Source: Anaeromyxobacter diazotrophicus
GTDB taxonomy: Bacteria > Myxococcota > Myxococcia > Myxococcales > Anaeromyxobacteraceae
DNA: 64,000 nt
Assembly: GCF_013340205.1 (NCBI RefSeq)
Contig: NZ_BJTG01000006.1
Span: forward strand, 186,001-250,000
Direction: 5' to 3'
Shown here in pieces: positions 36,905 through 46,542 of the stretch; position 1 is the stretch's first letter; each line of letters starts with the position of its first letter. The notes beneath the pieces were generated by a model, which did no database searches, had not been told where the DNA came from, and worked only from the letters and a program-made list of their open reading frames with translations. The translations under genes and the position numbers were made by a program.

Positions 36905-39382
36905 TTGCTCGCCGCTCTCCTCGCCGTCGCCCTCGCCGCCGGCCCTGCCGAGGCGCCTCCGCTCGAGGTCCTCGAGGCGGAGCAGGTCGACTACGACGTC
37001 GCCACCGGCCGCGGCGTCGCGCGCGGCGGGGTGCTGCTGCGCCGGGGGGCGGTGCTCCTCCGCTCCGAGACGGCCGCCTACGACACCCGCACCGGCGAGG
37101 TGGACGCGGCGGGCTCGGTGCTCCTCACCGAGCCCGGGCGCGCGGTGGCGGCGGCCCGCATGCACCTCGTGCTCGACGGCCCGTACGCCGCCCGCGAGGT
37201 GGTCGCGTTCCTGAAGAACGCCCCGCTCGACCTCTCCACGTGCCGGACGCTCGACGAGGCGCGCGGGAGGGGATTGAACCGCCTCACGCTGCGCGGCGGC
37301 GAGGTGCACGGCGAGAGCGGCGAGCCCGACTTCGAGATCGAGCACGCGCGCATCACCCTCTGCGACTGCGGTACCGAGCCGCCCTCGTGGGAGATCCGCG
37401 CGCACCACGCGGACGTGCTGCCCGGGAAGCGCGCCTGGCTCAGCTGGCCCGTCATCTTCATCACCCCGCGGCTGCCGCTCGTCGGCGGCGTCACGGTGCC
37501 GGTGCTGGCGCTCCCGGCGCTCTACCTGCCGCTCGGGGAGCGGCAGACGGGGCTCCTCTTCCCGGTGCTGAACCTGGGCGCGGTGAACGGCGTCTCGCAG
37601 CCGCTCTTCATCACGCTCGGGCGGAGCTGGGACGCGACCGTGACCGCGGACTACGACTGGGGGCCGACGAAGCGCGTGGAGGGCGCCGGCGGGAGCCTCG
37701 AGCTGCGCTGGGCGCCGGCGGAGGGGACGCGCGGCCAGCTCAAGTTCTCGCTGCTCCACGTGTCGCCGGGCGACTGGCTGGGGGGCGTGGCCCTCCCGCC
37801 GGGCTGGAACCGCATGGCGCTCTCCGGCTTCCACGAGCAGCGCCTCTCGGACGCGACCTTCCTCAAGGCCGAGCTGCACCTCGTCGGCGACCCGCTGTAC
37901 GTCCCGGACTTCACGGGCGACGCGCTCCTGCGCGCGCTCGACTACAGCCGCAGCGGGGTGGCCCTGACGCACCGGACGGACGACCTCCTGCTCGAGGCCG
38001 ACGCCGAGTACCTCTTGCCGCTCGCGCACCTCGGCAGCGGCACCGACCAGACGGCGCCGTACGGCGCGTTCGGCACGGACATGAAGACGTTCCAGCGACT
38101 CCCGTCGGCCTCGGTCTCGCTCCTCCCGACGGCGGTGGCCGGCCCGCTGCGCGCCTCGGGCACCGTCGCGGTGGCGCGCTTCGCGCCGCTGCGCGGGGTG
38201 ACCGGGGACGAGGGCGCCAACGGCATCGGCCCCGGAGACCGCGGCTGGGGCGTGGCCGGATCGATCGACGACTTCGAGTCGAACGGCCGCTGGGAGGGTC
38301 CCGGCGCGGGAGGCCCGGGCGAGCGGCTGGCGGCGACCCGCGCGCTGGCGCGGCTCCGCCTGGACGCCCCGTTCTCCTGGCGCGCGCTGTCGGTCGAGCC
38401 GTGGGCGTCGGCGACCGCCGCCGGCTACTCGTTCGCCGCCGGGCCCGGGGCGCTCGCCAACGCGCGCGCCGCCGGCGGGCTCGCGCTGTCCACGGAGGTC
38501 GGCCGCACCTTCGGGTCGGGGAGCGGGCGGGTCCGGCACCAGCTCGAGCCGCGGATCGAGTGGCGCGGCGGGACCGGTCAGGCCGGGCCCGCGCTGCCCA
38601 ACTACGCCTACGACGAGCTCGACGTGGCGCTCCCGCAGCCGGTGTCCGCCCAGGGCCAGGTCACCCAGCAACGGACGCTCTCGGCGATCCCCGGCTCCTT
38701 CTCGCAGCTCCGGCTGACGCTCCGGAACCGGCTCATCGCCCCGGCCGGCGCGCTGGCGACCACGTTCCTCGAGCTGACGCTGGGCCAGGACTTCGACGCC
38801 GCCGCCGGCCGCGCGTCCGAGACCTGGGCCCAGGGCGCCCTGCGCCTCCCCTTCATGATCCTCGACGCGATGGCCGGCTTCCGCGCCTTCGGCGCGACCG
38901 CGCCCGCCGGCACCCCCAGCACCTCACCCCCCTCGAGCCTCGATGCCTTCACCCAGCTCTCCGGCGGGCTGACGCTGTTCGACAGCAGGGGCGACAACGT
39001 GCACGCGGGGTACATCACGGTCGGCAACGGCGCGTCGCCGCGGCTCATGGCCGGCGTCGAGCCGTTCTTCGACCCGCGCGCCTTCAGCGCCTCCGCGCTG
39101 GACGGAGGATCGGCAGGCGTGGTGGGCCACCTGAGCGGCGCCACCCTCGTCTACGACGCGCTCTTCAACGTCCGGGAGCTGGCGGAGCCCTACTGCCCCG
39201 GCCACTCCAAGGCCCCGCACGTGTACCAGCACCAGGCCACGCTCGTGTGGGACTCGCCGTGCCACTGCTGGAAGGCGGGCCTGGTCGCGGTCCTGAACGA
39301 GTGCGACGTGCACCCGCGGTTCCAGTTCATCATCGACCTCTCGTCGCTCGCCGCCGGCACGAGCGGCGCGCTGGCGCGGTGA
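36905..39382 (+). CDS. lptD: LPS-assembly outer-membrane protein LptD (OstA)
   Basis: An 825-residue outer-membrane protein. The signal peptide is short (residues 1-15). An OstA/LptA-like beta-jellyroll (about 20-150, LEAEQVDYDVATGRGVARGG) is followed by a large beta-barrel (about 190-825) with YLPLGERQTGLLFPVLNLGA, the conserved LptD entry. A CDC pair at about 156-158 and a Cys cluster near the C-terminus (YCPGHS, CHCWK, NECDVHPRF) could make the inter-domain disulfides that LptD needs. It inserts LPS delivered by LptA into the outer leaflet with LptE. The TTG start has no Shine-Dalgarno but a TAGGCT -10 9 bases upstream. Lengths and motifs fit the family. Confidence 0.88.
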   Translation: MLAALLAVALAAGPAEAPPLEVLEAEQVDYDVATGRGVARGGVLLRRGAVLLRSETAAYDTRTGEVDAAGSVLLTEPGRAVAAARMHLVLDGPYAAREVVAFLKNAPLDLSTCRTLDEARGRGLNRLTLRGGEVHGESGEPDFEIEHARITLCDCGTEPPSWEIRAHHADVLPGKRAWLSWPVIFITPRLPLVGGVTVPVLALPALYLPLGERQTGLLFPVLNLGAVNGVSQPLFITLGRSWDATVTADYDWGPTKRVEGAGGSLELRWAPAEGTRGQLKFSLLHVSPGDWLGGVALPPGWNRMALSGFHEQRLSDATFLKAELHLVGDPLYVPDFTGDALLRALDYSRSGVALTHRTDDLLLEADAEYLLPLAHLGSGTDQTAPYGAFGTDMKTFQRLPSASVSLLPTAVAGPLRASGTVAVARFAPLRGVTGDEGANGIGPGDRGWGVAGSIDDFESNGRWEGPGAGGPGERLAATRALARLRLDAPFSWRALSVEPWASATAAGYSFAAGPGALANARAAGGLALSTEVGRTFGSGSGRVRHQLEPRIEWRGGTGQAGPALPNYAYDELDVALPQPVSAQGQVTQQRTLSAIPGSFSQLRLTLRNRLIAPAGALATTFLELTLGQDFDAAAGRASETWAQGALRLPFMILDAMAGFRAFGATAPAGTPSTSPPSSLDAFTQLSGGLTLFDSRGDNVHAGYITVGNGASPRLMAGVEPFFDPRAFSASALDGGSAGVVGHLSGATLVYDALFNVRELAEPYCPGHSKAPHVYQHQATLVWDSPCHCWKAGLVAVLNECDVHPRFQFIIDLSSLAAGTSGALAR

Positions 39383-39414
39383 GCGGGCGGGCCCGGGGCG
39401 CGGCGAGGAAGCGG

Positions 39415-39444
39415 TTGACACCCCGGCCGGCGGCCGCCTAGGAG
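39415..39444 (+). promoter_or_regulatory. Promoter of the TetR gene
   Basis: A perfect TTGACA (39415-39420) is followed after 18 bases by TAGGAG (39439-39444), a weak -10. The AGGAG ribosome-binding site at 39455-39459 fits a short leader. Confidence 0.5.
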
Positions 39445-39464
39445 ACCCGGGAGAAGGAGCGACC

Positions 39465-40109
39465 CTGGCCCGCGCACGCCACGCCCCCCGCCCGAGCAGC
39501 CCTCCCCCGGAGCCGGCCGAGCCGGAGAAGCGGCGGGCCATCCTGCACGCGGCGGTGCGCGTCTTCGCCGAGAAGGGCTACCACGGCTGCCGCATCGCCG
39601 ACGTGGCGCGCCAGGCCGGGGTGGCCTACGGGCTCGTCTACCACTACTTCCGCAACAAGGACGAGCTGCTCGAGAGCGTGTGCGCCGAGCAGTGGACCAT
39701 CTTCATCCGGGCGCTGCGCGCCGCCAGCGAGGGGCCCGGCGCCGCGACCGAGCAGCTGGCCGGGATCTGCCGCTTCGCGGTCGACGTGTTCCGCACCGCG
39801 CCCGCGGCGGTGCGGGTGCTCCTGCTCGAGGTCGTCCCCACGCCCAACGCCTTCCGGGCCGGCTCCACCCGCCAGACCTTCGAGGAGGCGGTCTCGATCG
39901 TGGCGGACATCGTCCGCCGCGGCGCGGCGCGCGGCGAGCTCCGCGCCGACGCCGAGCCGACCGTCGCCGCGACCACGCTGCTCGGCGCGCTCGAGCTCAC
40001 CCTCACCAGCATGGTGGCGGGGATCGTGCGCGGCGGCACCGAGGAGGAGATCGAGCGCGTGAAGCGAGCGCTCGTCGACCAGGTGGTGGGCGGGCTCGCG
40101 CCGCGCTGA
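39465..40109 (+). CDS. TetR-family transcriptional regulator
   Basis: A 214-residue dimeric repressor-type regulator. The DNA-binding helix-turn-helix at about residues 25-70 reads KRRAILHAAVRVFAEKGYHG, then IADVARQAGVAYGLVYHYFRNKDELL. The C-terminal ligand domain is helical. The start is unusual: helix 1 needs residues upstream of the GTG at 39555, and the only initiator-like codon in frame there is CTG 39465, preceded five bases earlier by a perfect AGGAG. The ligand is unknown. FadR/AcrR-like regulators of lipid or efflux genes have this layout; autoregulation through the nearby promoter is plausible. It is not coupled to serA. Confidence 0.85.
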   Translation: MARARHAPRPSSPPPEPAEPEKRRAILHAAVRVFAEKGYHGCRIADVARQAGVAYGLVYHYFRNKDELLESVCAEQWTIFIRALRAASEGPGAATEQLAGICRFAVDVFRTAPAAVRVLLLEVVPTPNAFRAGSTRQTFEEAVSIVADIVRRGAARGELRADAEPTVAATTLLGALELTLTSMVAGIVRGGTEEEIERVKRALVDQVVGGLAPR

Positions 40110-40245
40110 GGGCGGCGCGGCCGGCCGCGGCCTTCCTTGGGACGGCGATCGATGACGCGCCGCGGCGGGTTCGCTTGCCCGGCGGCCTCCCGCGCCCTAG
40201 GTCTCCGCCCTCTCGCCCCGGGCGATCGCCCCAAAAGGAACCTCC

Positions 40246-41832
40246 ATGGCACCGCGCGTCCTCGTGGCCGACGACCTCTCCAGCGAGGGGGTCGCGCTCC
40301 TGCAGCAGGCCGGGCTCACCGTCGACGTGCGGGTGGGCCTGCCGCCGGCGGAGCTGGAGCGCGTCATCGGCGAGTACGACGCGCTCGCGGTCCGCAGCGC
40401 CACCCAGGTGACCGCGCGGCTGCTGGAGCGGGCGACGCGGCTCAAGGTGGTGGGCCGGGCCGGGGTGGGCGTCGACAACGTCGACCTGGAGGCGGCCACC
40501 CGCCGCGGCGTGGTGGTCATGAACACGCCCGGTGGATCCTCGACCACCGTCGCCGAGCTGACGCTGGCGCACATGCTGGCCCTGGCGCGCCACGTCGCCC
40601 AGGCCACCGCCAGCGTGAAGGCGGGCCGGTGGGAGAAGAAGAAGTTCCAGGGGCGCGAGCTGGCCGGGAAGACGCTCGGCGTGGTCGGCATCGGCAACAT
40701 CGGGTCCATCGTGGTCGCGCGCTGCCTGGCGATGAAGATGCGCGTCGTCGCCTACGACCCGTTCATCAGCGCCGACGCGGCCGCCCAGCTCGGCGTCACC
40801 CAGGTCGCGCTGGAGGACCTCTGGCCGCAGGCGGACGTGATCTCGCTCCACGTGCCGCTCACCGAGCAGACGCGGAACCTCGTCGACGCCGCGACGCTGC
40901 GCCGGATGAAGAAGGGCGCGCTCCTCGTCAACTGCGCGCGAGGCGGGGTCATCGACGAGCGCGCCCTGGCCGAGGCGCTCGCCTCGGGGCACCTCGGCGG
41001 CGCCGCCCTGGACGTCTTCGAGAAGGAGCCGCCGCCGCCGGACCACCCCCTCCTGGCGCTCGACGGCTTCATCTGCACCCCGCACCTGGGCGCCTCGACG
41101 GAGGAGGCGCAGGCCGCGGTGGCGGTGGCCATCGCCCAGCAGCTCGCCGCCTACCTCACCCGCGGCGAGGTGAAGAACGCCGTGAACCTGCCCAGCGTCC
41201 CGCGGGAGGTGCTCGACCGGCTCGCCCCGTACCTCGCGCTGGCGGAGCGGCTCGGCTCCCTGGCGGCGCAGATCGCCCCCGCCTCCATCGGCGAGGTCCG
41301 CCTCGAGCTCGCCGGCGAGCTGTCGCGCGCGCCGCACCGCGTGCTCGCGGCGCAGGTGCTGAAGGGGCTCCTGCGCCACGTGCTCGACCAGCCCGTGAAC
41401 GAGGTCTCGGCCCCCGCCATCGCCCGCGAGCGCGGGATCGTGCTGCGCGAGGACCTGAACCCGGAGGCGCGCGACTACGTGGCCGAGCTCACGGTGACGC
41501 TGCGCGGCGGCGGCGGCGAGGCGGTGGTGGCGGGCACGGTGTTCGGCCGGCACGAGCTGCGCGTCGTGCGGGTGAACCAGTTCCGGCTGGAGGCGGTGCC
41601 CGAGGGCGACATCATCATGTGCGAGAACGACGACGCGCCCGGGGTGGTGGGGCGGCTCGGCACCGCGCTCGGGCAGGCCGGCGTCAACATCGCCCGCATC
41701 TACCTCTCCCGCGACGCCGAGCGCCGCTCGGCCTTCTCGCTCATCAACGTCGACTCCGCGCCGGGCCAGGAGGTCCTGGAGGCCCTCCGCCGCCTGGAGC
41801 ACGTCCGCGCGGTGCGCTCGATCCGGCTGTAG
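40246..41832 (+). CDS. serA: D-3-phosphoglycerate dehydrogenase
   Basis: A 528-residue enzyme for the first step of serine synthesis, oxidising 3-phosphoglycerate with NAD. It is the long form: substrate and nucleotide domains (GRAGVGVDNVDLEAAT, the NAD motif VVGIGNIGSIVVARCL, catalytic NCARGGVIDE Arg, Asp/Glu near VFEKEPP, and His in CTPHLGASTEEAQ), an intervening domain (about 320-450) and a C-terminal ACT domain (ENDDAPGVVGRLGTALGQAG) that usually binds serine. Serine feeds glycine and one-carbon units, used by the gcv and fol genes here. The ATG is preceded by AAAGGAACC. Confidence 0.96.
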   Translation: MAPRVLVADDLSSEGVALLQQAGLTVDVRVGLPPAELERVIGEYDALAVRSATQVTARLLERATRLKVVGRAGVGVDNVDLEAATRRGVVVMNTPGGSSTTVAELTLAHMLALARHVAQATASVKAGRWEKKKFQGRELAGKTLGVVGIGNIGSIVVARCLAMKMRVVAYDPFISADAAAQLGVTQVALEDLWPQADVISLHVPLTEQTRNLVDAATLRRMKKGALLVNCARGGVIDERALAEALASGHLGGAALDVFEKEPPPPDHPLLALDGFICTPHLGASTEEAQAAVAVAIAQQLAAYLTRGEVKNAVNLPSVPREVLDRLAPYLALAERLGSLAAQIAPASIGEVRLELAGELSRAPHRVLAAQVLKGLLRHVLDQPVNEVSAPAIARERGIVLREDLNPEARDYVAELTVTLRGGGGEAVVAGTVFGRHELRVVRVNQFRLEAVPEGDIIMCENDDAPGVVGRLGTALGQAGVNIARIYLSRDAERRSAFSLINVDSAPGQEVLEALRRLEHVRAVRSIRL

Positions 41833-41901
41833 GAGCGGCGGCGCCGCGGCCGGCCCGCGCGTGCGCGCCCCCTGCGCTCGCCTCCCTCGCCGCCGGGGAG
41901 C

Positions 41902-41922
41902 CGCCCGGCCGGAGGCCGGGCG
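41902..41922 (+). terminator. Hairpin after serA
   Basis: CGCCCGGCC (41902-41910) and GGCCGGGCG (41914-41922) form a perfect 9-bp stem with a GGA loop, about 70 bases past the serA stop. There is no U-tract. Confidence 0.5.
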
Positions 41923-41998
41923 CGGGCGACGCGCCGCGGCGGTGCTCCCTTGTCGGGGCCGACCGGGATGGGCACCTTCCCGTCCGGAGGGTTCACTC

Positions 41999-42709
41999 AT
42001 GGCGACGGAAGCGTTGACTCGAGGTGCATGGCCCAGGGTCCAGTGGGGCCCCGTCATCGCGGGCGTGCTGTGCGCGATCGCCTGCCACATCGTGCTCGGG
42101 CTGTTCGGCGCGGCCTTCGGCTTCGCCGCCGGGCCGGCCGACTCGAAGGGGATCGGGATCGGCGCCGGGATCTGGGGACTCTTGACGCCCTTCGCCGCCT
42201 CCCTCGCCGGCGCGTGGGTGGCGGTGCGAATCGCCGCCGAGCGCGAGGAGGCCGGGGCGGTGCTGCACGGCGCGATGGTCTGGGCCATCGGGCTCATCGC
42301 CGGCGCGATCTTCCTCACCGGCGTGCTGTCCTCGGGCGCGATGACGCTCGGCACCGCCGCCAGCGGCAACGTGGGGGCGCGGGCGGTCGAGCGGCGCGAC
42401 ACCCCCGGGAACCGCGCTCGCGCACAGGCCACCGCCGAGGATGCGGCCAAGGGCGCCGCCGCGGGCAGCGGCGCGGCCGGCGTGGCGGCGCTGCTCGGGC
42501 TCGCCGGGGCGGTGCTCGGCGCGACGATCGGGCGGCGGATGGTGACGGGGGAGGGGATGCGGCCGCGCCATGGCCTGCCGGCCCGTGCCTCCACGGAGCG
42601 GACGGTCGAGAGCGGCGTCGCCTACACGACGCGCGAGGGCTACGTCGCCACCCGCCCGCCCGGCGAGGTCGATCGCCTCCACGACGAGGGGCTCGACCCC
42701 CGCCACTGA
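41999..42709 (+). CDS. Membrane protein of unknown function
   Basis: A 236-residue protein with four likely membrane helices: about residues 17-40 (VIAGVLCAIACHIVLGLFGA), 50-75, 88-110 and 160-180. The third is followed by a hydrophilic loop (about 113-155) carrying RAVERRDTPGNRARAQATAE. The tail is hydrophilic (about 185-236). No catalytic motif is apparent and no family is recognised with confidence. A GGAGG eight bases upstream supports ATG 41999. Conserved membrane proteins of this type in myxobacteria are annotated only as hypothetical. Confidence 0.78.
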   Translation: MATEALTRGAWPRVQWGPVIAGVLCAIACHIVLGLFGAAFGFAAGPADSKGIGIGAGIWGLLTPFAASLAGAWVAVRIAAEREEAGAVLHGAMVWAIGLIAGAIFLTGVLSSGAMTLGTAASGNVGARAVERRDTPGNRARAQATAEDAAKGAAAGSGAAGVAALLGLAGAVLGATIGRRMVTGEGMRPRHGLPARASTERTVESGVAYTTREGYVATRPPGEVDRLHDEGLDPRH

Positions 42710-42759
42710 CCACGGGTCCGGGCGAGCGCGCCGCCCTTTCGCAGCTGCCCCGCAGCGGG

Positions 42760-42765
42760 TACATT
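42760..42765 (+). promoter_or_regulatory. -10 element of the hisZ-like gene
   Basis: TACATT ends 10 bases before the ATG at 42776; TTTCGC lies 17 bases further upstream. The transcript would have almost no leader. Confidence 0.4.
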
Positions 42766-42775
42766 GCCGCGCGCC

Positions 42776-43804
42776 ATGCTCGACCTGTCGCTCCCCGCCG
42801 GACTGCGCGACCTCCTGCCCGACCACTCGGCCGACCTCGCCGAGCTGTCGGGCAGCTTGCACCAGGTCTTCTCCTCCTTCGGCTACCGCCGGGTGCTGCT
42901 CCCCACGCTCGAGCGCCTCGAGGTGGTCGAGCGCGGGCTCTCGCCGGCCGCGGTCGCGGGCGTGCTCAAGTTCGTCGAGCCGGGCTCGGGCGAGGTGGTC
43001 GCCATCCGGCCCGACATCACGCCGCAGATCGCGCGCCTCTACGCCTCCCGGCCCGACGCCCTGCCGGCGCCGGCGCGGCTCTGCTACGACGGGCCGGTGC
43101 TGCGCGCGCACGAGGCGCGGGCGGGACGGCCGCGCGAGGTGTACCAGGCCGGCATCGAGCTGCTCGGGGAGGGCGGGCCGAGCGCCGACGCCGAGGGGCT
43201 TTCGGTGCTCGCGCGCGCGCTCGCGAGCGCGGGGCTCGGGGACGCCGTGATCGAGGTCGGGCACGCCCGCTTCGCGCAGGAGGTCGTGGCCGCGGCCGGG
43301 CTGCCGCCCGCGGCCCGCGCCGAGGCCGCGGTGGCGCTGGCGCGCAAGGACGAGGGCGCCCTGGCGGCGCTGGCGCGGCGGGCTCGCGGGAGCGCGGCCG
43401 CCCGGGCGGCGCTGCCGGCGCTGGCGGGGCTCTACGGAGATCGCGCGCTGGAGCGGGCGCGAGAGGTGGCGGAGGTGGCGCCCGGGGCGGCCGCCGCGCT
43501 CGGCGAGGTCGAGGCCGCCATCAAGCTCGCGCGCCGGCGGGGGCTGCCCGAGGTGGCGGTGGACCTCGGCGAGGTGCGCGGGCTCGGCTACTACACCGGC
43601 ATCACCTTCGCCGGCTACGCACCCGGCGCGGGGAGCGAGGTCGCGAGCGGCGGCCGCTACGATGGGCTCCTGGCGCGCTTCGGCCGGCCCGGCCCGGCGA
43701 TCGGCTTCGCCGTCGACCTCGAGTTCGCCACCCAGGCGCTGGAGCGCGCGGGCGCGCGCCGCGCGCCCAGGCGCCGCGACGCGGGACGCCGCCGGCGCCG
43801 GTGA
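42776..43804 (+). CDS. hisZ: ATP phosphoribosyltransferase regulatory subunit-like (HisZ)
   Basis: A 342-residue class II aminoacyl-tRNA-synthetase-like protein. It keeps the HisRS-type core (GLRDLLPDHSADLAELSGSL, FVEPGSGEVVAIRPDITPQI, LGYYTGITFAGYAPG and SGGRYDGLLARFGRPGPAIG) but lacks the anticodon-binding domain of HisS. That is the HisZ layout: a partner that activates short-form HisG in histidine synthesis. HisG itself is not in the window. A short Arg-rich tail replaces the anticodon domain. It precedes purA by 78 bases. Confidence 0.85.
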   Translation: MLDLSLPAGLRDLLPDHSADLAELSGSLHQVFSSFGYRRVLLPTLERLEVVERGLSPAAVAGVLKFVEPGSGEVVAIRPDITPQIARLYASRPDALPAPARLCYDGPVLRAHEARAGRPREVYQAGIELLGEGGPSADAEGLSVLARALASAGLGDAVIEVGHARFAQEVVAAAGLPPAARAEAAVALARKDEGALAALARRARGSAAARAALPALAGLYGDRALERAREVAEVAPGAAAALGEVEAAIKLARRRGLPEVAVDLGEVRGLGYYTGITFAGYAPGAGSEVASGGRYDGLLARFGRPGPAIGFAVDLEFATQALERAGARRAPRRRDAGRRRRR

Positions 43805-45190
<1,386 letters not shown>

Positions 45191-45208
45191 GCCGCGGCGG
45201 AGCAGCGC

Positions 45209-45235
45209 CGGGGCGTCACCGAAAGGGACGCCCCG
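45209..45235 (+). terminator. Hairpin after purA
   Basis: CGGGGCGTC (45209-45217) and GACGCCCCG (45227-45235) make a perfect 9-bp stem with a 9-base loop, 18 bases after the purA stop. There is no U-tract. Confidence 0.55.
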
Positions 45236-45269
45236 CGACAGGGCGCCCGAGCGGGAGGGGTTGCTCCGT

Positions 45270-45299
45270 TTGCGGAGGCGCGGCGGCGCTCCGTAGACT
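45270..45299 (+). promoter_or_regulatory. Promoter of the PH-like gene (leaderless)
   Basis: TTGCGG (45270-45275) and TAGACT (45294-45299) are 18 bases apart. The -10 ends 6 bases before the GTG at 45306. Confidence 0.5.
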
Positions 45300-45305
45300 C
45301 TCCTC

Positions 45306-45710
45306 GTGGCGCCACGGACCTACCGCGCGCGGCTCTCGCTGCGGCTGGCGCTCCTCGCGGCTGCGGCCGTGTGGGCGGCGGCCCTCGGCGCGCTCGCCCT
45401 CTTCCCCGGTGCGCCGCTCGGGAGCGTGGCCGCCGCGCTCGCCTTCCTCGCCTACTTCGCCTGCTGCAGCGCGCACTACGGGCGGCTGGCGGTGGAGGTG
45501 GGACCGGAAGGGGTCGTCTTCCGGACCGTGTTCCGCCGCCTGCGCGTGACCTGGGACGAGATCCTGAAGGTCGAGGTGCGGGTCGGGCTGGCCGGGACGC
45601 TCTACGCCGTGCTCACCCGCCGCGGGCGCGTCCAGTTCTCGAGCCTGCTCGCCCGGCACCGCGAGCTGGCCCAGCTCATGCTCGAGCGGGCCGGACTCGT
45701 CCGCAGCTGA
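45306..45710 (+). CDS. Small membrane protein with PH-like domain
   Basis: A 134-residue protein. Two N-terminal membrane helices (about residues 10-32 and 37-55) are followed by a beta-rich domain of about 70 residues (LAVEVGPEGVVFRTVFRRLR, VTWDEILKVEVRVG, LYAVLTRRGRVQFSSL) and a final helix. This is the layout of bacterial PH-domain (bPH) membrane proteins such as YdbT-like proteins. The function is unknown. The GTG start follows a TAGACT -10 by 6 bases. It ends 3 bases before the convergent FHA gene. Confidence 0.78.
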   Translation: MAPRTYRARLSLRLALLAAAAVWAAALGALALFPGAPLGSVAAALAFLAYFACCSAHYGRLAVEVGPEGVVFRTVFRRLRVTWDEILKVEVRVGLAGTLYAVLTRRGRVQFSSLLARHRELAQLMLERAGLVRS

Positions 45711-45713
45711 GGG

Positions 45714-46250
45714 TCACCGCGCCGCGGCGGCGAGGGCGGCCGCGCAGGCGAGCAGCGCCCAGGCGGCGGCGAGGGCCGCGGGCCGACGGGCCGCCACCGG
45801 TGGGGCGCCCGCCGGCGCGGGTGCGCGAACGGGCGCCAAGGCGCGGGCCGGCCCCGCCGCGGGGGGCTCGAACAGGAGCAGGCTATCGCCGACCGCCAGC
45901 CGATCGCCCGGGGCGAGCAGGGCGCCGCTCCTCGCCGCGGGCCGGCCGTTGACCCGCACGCCGTTCTTGCTGCCGAGGTCGTGGACCCGCCAGCTGGCGC
46001 CGGCGCGGGTGAAGCGCGCGTGGCTCCGCGAGGTCCGTCCGTCGCGCAGCCGCAGGTCCGCGGCGCGGCCGCGACCCAGCACGGCGCCGTCGCGCAGCGC
46101 CAGCCGATCGCCCGCGCCGGGCCCGCGGATCGCCACGAGCCACGAGCCGCTGCCCGCGCCCTCGGGGGGCCGTGGAGCCGGGGCGAGGATCGCGGCGAGG
46201 AGCGCCCGGGTGCTCTCCGGAGGTGCTGCCATGCCCTCGGCATCTTCCAC
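45714..46250 (-). CDS. FHA-domain protein with C-terminal membrane anchor
   Basis: A 178-residue protein. An FHA phosphothreonine-binding domain (about residues 40-130) has LGRGRAADLRL, RTSRSHARFT and LGSKNGVRVNG. The Arg, Ser and His that contact phosphopeptide, and the NG turn, are all in place. A Pro/Ala linker and a hydrophobic C-terminal helix (about 155-178) follow. It would be tail-anchored, reading kinase signals at the membrane; myxobacteria have many Ser/Thr kinases. Start uncertain: ATG 46250 or the in-frame ATG at 46232; neither has a clear Shine-Dalgarno. It is the last of comEC-85aa-FHA on this strand. Confidence 0.82.
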   Translation of the reverse strand: MEDAEGMAAPPESTRALLAAILAPAPRPPEGAGSGSWLVAIRGPGAGDRLALRDGAVLGRGRAADLRLRDGRTSRSHARFTRAGASWRVHDLGSKNGVRVNGRPAARSGALLAPGDRLAVGDSLLLFEPPAAGPARALAPVRAPAPAGAPPVAARRPAALAAAWALLACAAALAAAAR

Positions 46251-46272
46251 GGGGCATGCCAGCCGGCGGTGG

Positions 46273-46530
46273 TCAGCCGACGTGGATGTCCCAGCGGCTG
46301 TCCGCGACGGACCGCTCGGCGGGATCTCCCTCGAAGTGGAGGTAGCCGTTCATCTCGAGCGTGTCGACGAGCTGCTCCGCCTCGACGTCGGAGCAGTCGA
46401 GCGCGTGGACGAGCACGTCGCGGAAGTAGCTCCGCCCGCGCAGGTACCCCACCGGCGGCTCTCCGGGCGGGATGTGCTGCTGGATGAGGCGCGCCACGCC
46501 GGCCAGGTCGATGTTCTCGAAGTCCACCAT
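46273..46530 (-). CDS. Small 85-residue protein of unknown function
   Basis: A compact acidic protein. The first half (FENIDLAGVARLIQQHIPPG) and the middle (FRDVLVHALDCSDVEAEQLV, then DTLEMNGYLHFEGDP) look like helices ending in a beta wing, similar to a small winged-helix fold. No known family is recognised. It lies 12 bases after comEC and 22 bases before the FHA gene on the same strand, so it probably shares their transcript. It could act in protein or DNA binding. Confidence 0.75.
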   Translation of the reverse strand: MVDFENIDLAGVARLIQQHIPPGEPPVGYLRGRSYFRDVLVHALDCSDVEAEQLVDTLEMNGYLHFEGDPAERSVADSRWDIHVG

Positions 46531-46542
46531 TCGACGCGGAAC

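Noticed and set aside
39555-39557. GTG as the start of the TetR gene
   Set aside because: It would cut off helix 1 of the HTH domain, and lacks a Shine-Dalgarno, whereas CTG 39465 has a perfect one.
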